Source: CTSoil-043 sp963821235 | Lineage (GTDB): Bacteria; Chloroflexota; Limnocylindria; Limnocylindrales; CSP1-4 | Direction: 5' to 3' | DNA: 64,000 nucleotides | Assembly (NCBI GenBank): GCA_963821235.1 | Contig: CAWGCS010000001.1 | Span: forward strand, 2,604,001 to 2,668,000 | Made by a program: the position numbers and the translations under genes | Shown here: in pieces, positions 58,568 through 64,000 of the stretch | Numbering within the stretch: the stretch's first letter is position 1 | Layout of the letters: each line of letters opens with the position of its first letter | The notes under the pieces: model-generated | What the model was told of the DNA's origin: nothing | Seen by the model: only the letters and a program-made list of their open reading frames with translations | Databases searched by the model: none

Positions 58568-59035
58568 CTACCATTTGAAGTGGCTGAAGGCCTTGTTCGC
58601 GTCGGCCATCTTGTGGGTGTCCTCGCGTCGCTTGACGGCGGCGCCCAGCCCGTTCGACGCGTCGACGAACTCGGCCGCGAGCTTCTCGCTCATGCTCTTG
58701 CCGCTGCGCTTGCGGGCGGCCTGGACGAGCCAGCGAACGCCGAGGGAGAGGCGGCGATCGCCGCGGATCTCGACCGGGACCTGGTAGGTGGCGCCGCCGA
58801 CGCGGCGGGGCTTCACCTCGATGATCGGCGTCGCATTGCGGAGCGCGGACTCGAGGACCTCGAGTCCCGGGCGCTTCGCCTGGGCCTCGGCACGGGCGAG
58901 CGCCTGGCGCAGGATGCGGTTGGCGAGGTTCCGCTTGCCGTCGGTCATGAGCTTCGCCGAGATGCGGGCCGTCGTCCGGTTGGCCGGCGTCGACTCGTAC
59001 TTGGCCTTGCGGGGGATGCTGGCGCGGCGCGGCAT
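58568..59035 (-). CDS. rpsG: 30S ribosomal protein S7
   Basis: 155 residues. MPRRASIPRKAKYESTPANR at the start, KLMTDGKRNLANRILRQALA, RVGGATYQVPVEIRGDRRLS and a C-terminal HKMADANKAFSHFKW. It nucleates the 30S head. It follows rpsL with a 5-nt gap. Confidence 0.98.
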   Translation of the reverse strand: MPRRASIPRKAKYESTPANRTTARISAKLMTDGKRNLANRILRQALARAEAQAKRPGLEVLESALRNATPIIEVKPRRVGGATYQVPVEIRGDRRLSLGVRWLVQAARKRSGKSMSEKLAAEFVDASNGLGAAVKRREDTHKMADANKAFSHFKW

Positions 59036-59040
59036 GGTCC

Positions 59041-59475
59041 CTACTTCTTCTGGCCGGGCAGCTGCGCCGAGGCCTTGGCCCCGTACTTCGAGCGGCCCTG
59101 CTTGCGGTCGCGGACGCCGGCGGTGTCGAGCGTCCCCCGGATGATGTGGTACTTCACCGACGGGAGGTCCTTGACCCGGCCGCCACGGACGAGCACGACG
59201 GAGTGCTCCTGGAGGTTGTGCCCGATTCCGGGGATGTAGGCCGTGACCTCCATCTGGTTCGACAGCCGGACGCGCGCGATCTTGCGCAGCGCCGAGTTCG
59301 GCTTCTTCGGCGTCATCGTGCGCACCTGCAGGCAGACGCCGCGCTTCTGGGGGGCGCCCGGAATCGGGGTCTGGCGCTGGTCGAGGCTGTTCCAGATCTT
59401 GCGCATCGCCGGGGCCTTGACCTTCTCGATCTTCGGCTTCCGGCCGTGGCGCACGAGCTGGCTGATCGTCGGCAC
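59041..59475 (-). CDS. rpsL: 30S ribosomal protein S12
   Basis: 144 residues, slightly extended at the end. TISQLVRHGRKPKIEKVKAP, CLQVRTMTPKKPNSALRKIA (with the streptomycin-site Lys) and the EHSVVLVRGGRVKDLPSVKY loop. GTG start. It is the first gene after the strong promoter at 59607-59636. Confidence 0.98.
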   Translation of the reverse strand: MPTISQLVRHGRKPKIEKVKAPAMRKIWNSLDQRQTPIPGAPQKRGVCLQVRTMTPKKPNSALRKIARVRLSNQMEVTAYIPGIGHNLQEHSVVLVRGGRVKDLPSVKYHIIRGTLDTAGVRDRKQGRSKYGAKASAQLPGQKK

Positions 59476-59606
59476 GGAGACGCTGTCCCTTTCTCGTCGC
59501 TTCGGTGTCGGCCTCGGTCGCCCGCGGGCGGCTCCGCCGATGAGCCCGGCGCCGAGGCGCGGGGCGCACGCACCGACGACCTGCCGGTCGCGGCACGCAA
59601 GGGGGG

Positions 59607-59636
59607 AGTGTACCAGCGGGCCTCGAAGGGTGTCAA
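59607..59636 (-). promoter_or_regulatory. Strong sigma-70-type promoter of the str operon
   Basis: TTGACA (-35, 59636-59631) is a perfect consensus; an 18-bp spacer leads to TACACT (-10, 59612-59607). It sits between rpoC and rpsL and gives a leader of about 125 nt. The rest of the 185-nt gap shows only GC-rich sequence with weak inverted repeats. Confidence 0.75.
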
Positions 59637-59660
59637 AGCCTTCCGGGGCCCGCCGGGTGG

Positions 59661-64000
<4,340 letters not shown>

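Noticed and set aside
56347..58578. Long plus-strand open frame opposite fusA
   Set aside because: Same antisense artefact; EF-G motifs are complete on the minus strand.

Overview
The window is a very GC-rich bacterial chromosome segment with no tRNA, rRNA, CRISPR array or mobile element that I can see. Gene content and order suggest a high-GC Chloroflexota-type bacterium (inference). Supporting signs are zinc-binding S4 and S14, a long coiled-coil insertion in RpoC, a glutamate-mutase-L-like ATPase gene, many GTG starts, 4-nt GTGA/ATGA gene overlaps and -10 boxes of the TAnnnT type. No lineage marker gene is present, so the phylum call is tentative.

Layout. 1-4.9 kb (+): end of a GAF/PAS sensor histidine kinase, a stand-alone degenerate receiver, a NarL-type response regulator and a possible small protein. 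4.9-10.9 kb (-): pyruvate phosphate dikinase, then a membrane PAS/EAL c-di-GMP phosphodiesterase. 11.2-14.6 kb (+): three flavin/iron-sulfur electron-transfer genes, a ferredoxin-NADP reductase-like protein and an NfnA/NfnB-like pair; the nfnA-like gene carries an apparent 1-nt deletion. 14.65-17.4 kb (-): glycyl-tRNA synthetase, an F420/FMN-type split-barrel protein and RecO. 17.4-18.4 kb (+): a polyprenyl diphosphate synthase divergent from recO.

18.5-64 kb is one uninterrupted minus-strand run. Read in the direction of transcription it starts inside rpoC, passes through a fused str-S10-spc-alpha ribosomal cluster (rpsL to rplQ, with secY, adk, map and infA), then truA-rplM-rpsI, a TPR protein, the c-di-AMP genes cdaA-cdaR, glmS, acpS, nnrD, alr, a macrodomain protein, an uncharacterised three-gene block containing a MutL-like ATPase, the t6A genes tsaE-tsaB-rimI-tsaD, rsmA, ispE, ridA, glmU and a CorC/HlyC membrane protein. 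The run therefore joins translation, tRNA and rRNA modification, cell-wall precursor supply and c-di-AMP signalling.

Two conserved genes, rpsN and the nfnA-like gene, are each broken by a single-base indel that restores the family sequence exactly when corrected, so sequencing or assembly error is the likely cause. Several promoters appear leaderless, notably a compact divergent pair between recO and the prenyl synthase. The clearest full promoters lie before rpsL (TTGACA, 18 bp, TACACT) and infA (TTGCCT, 17 bp, TACGCT).
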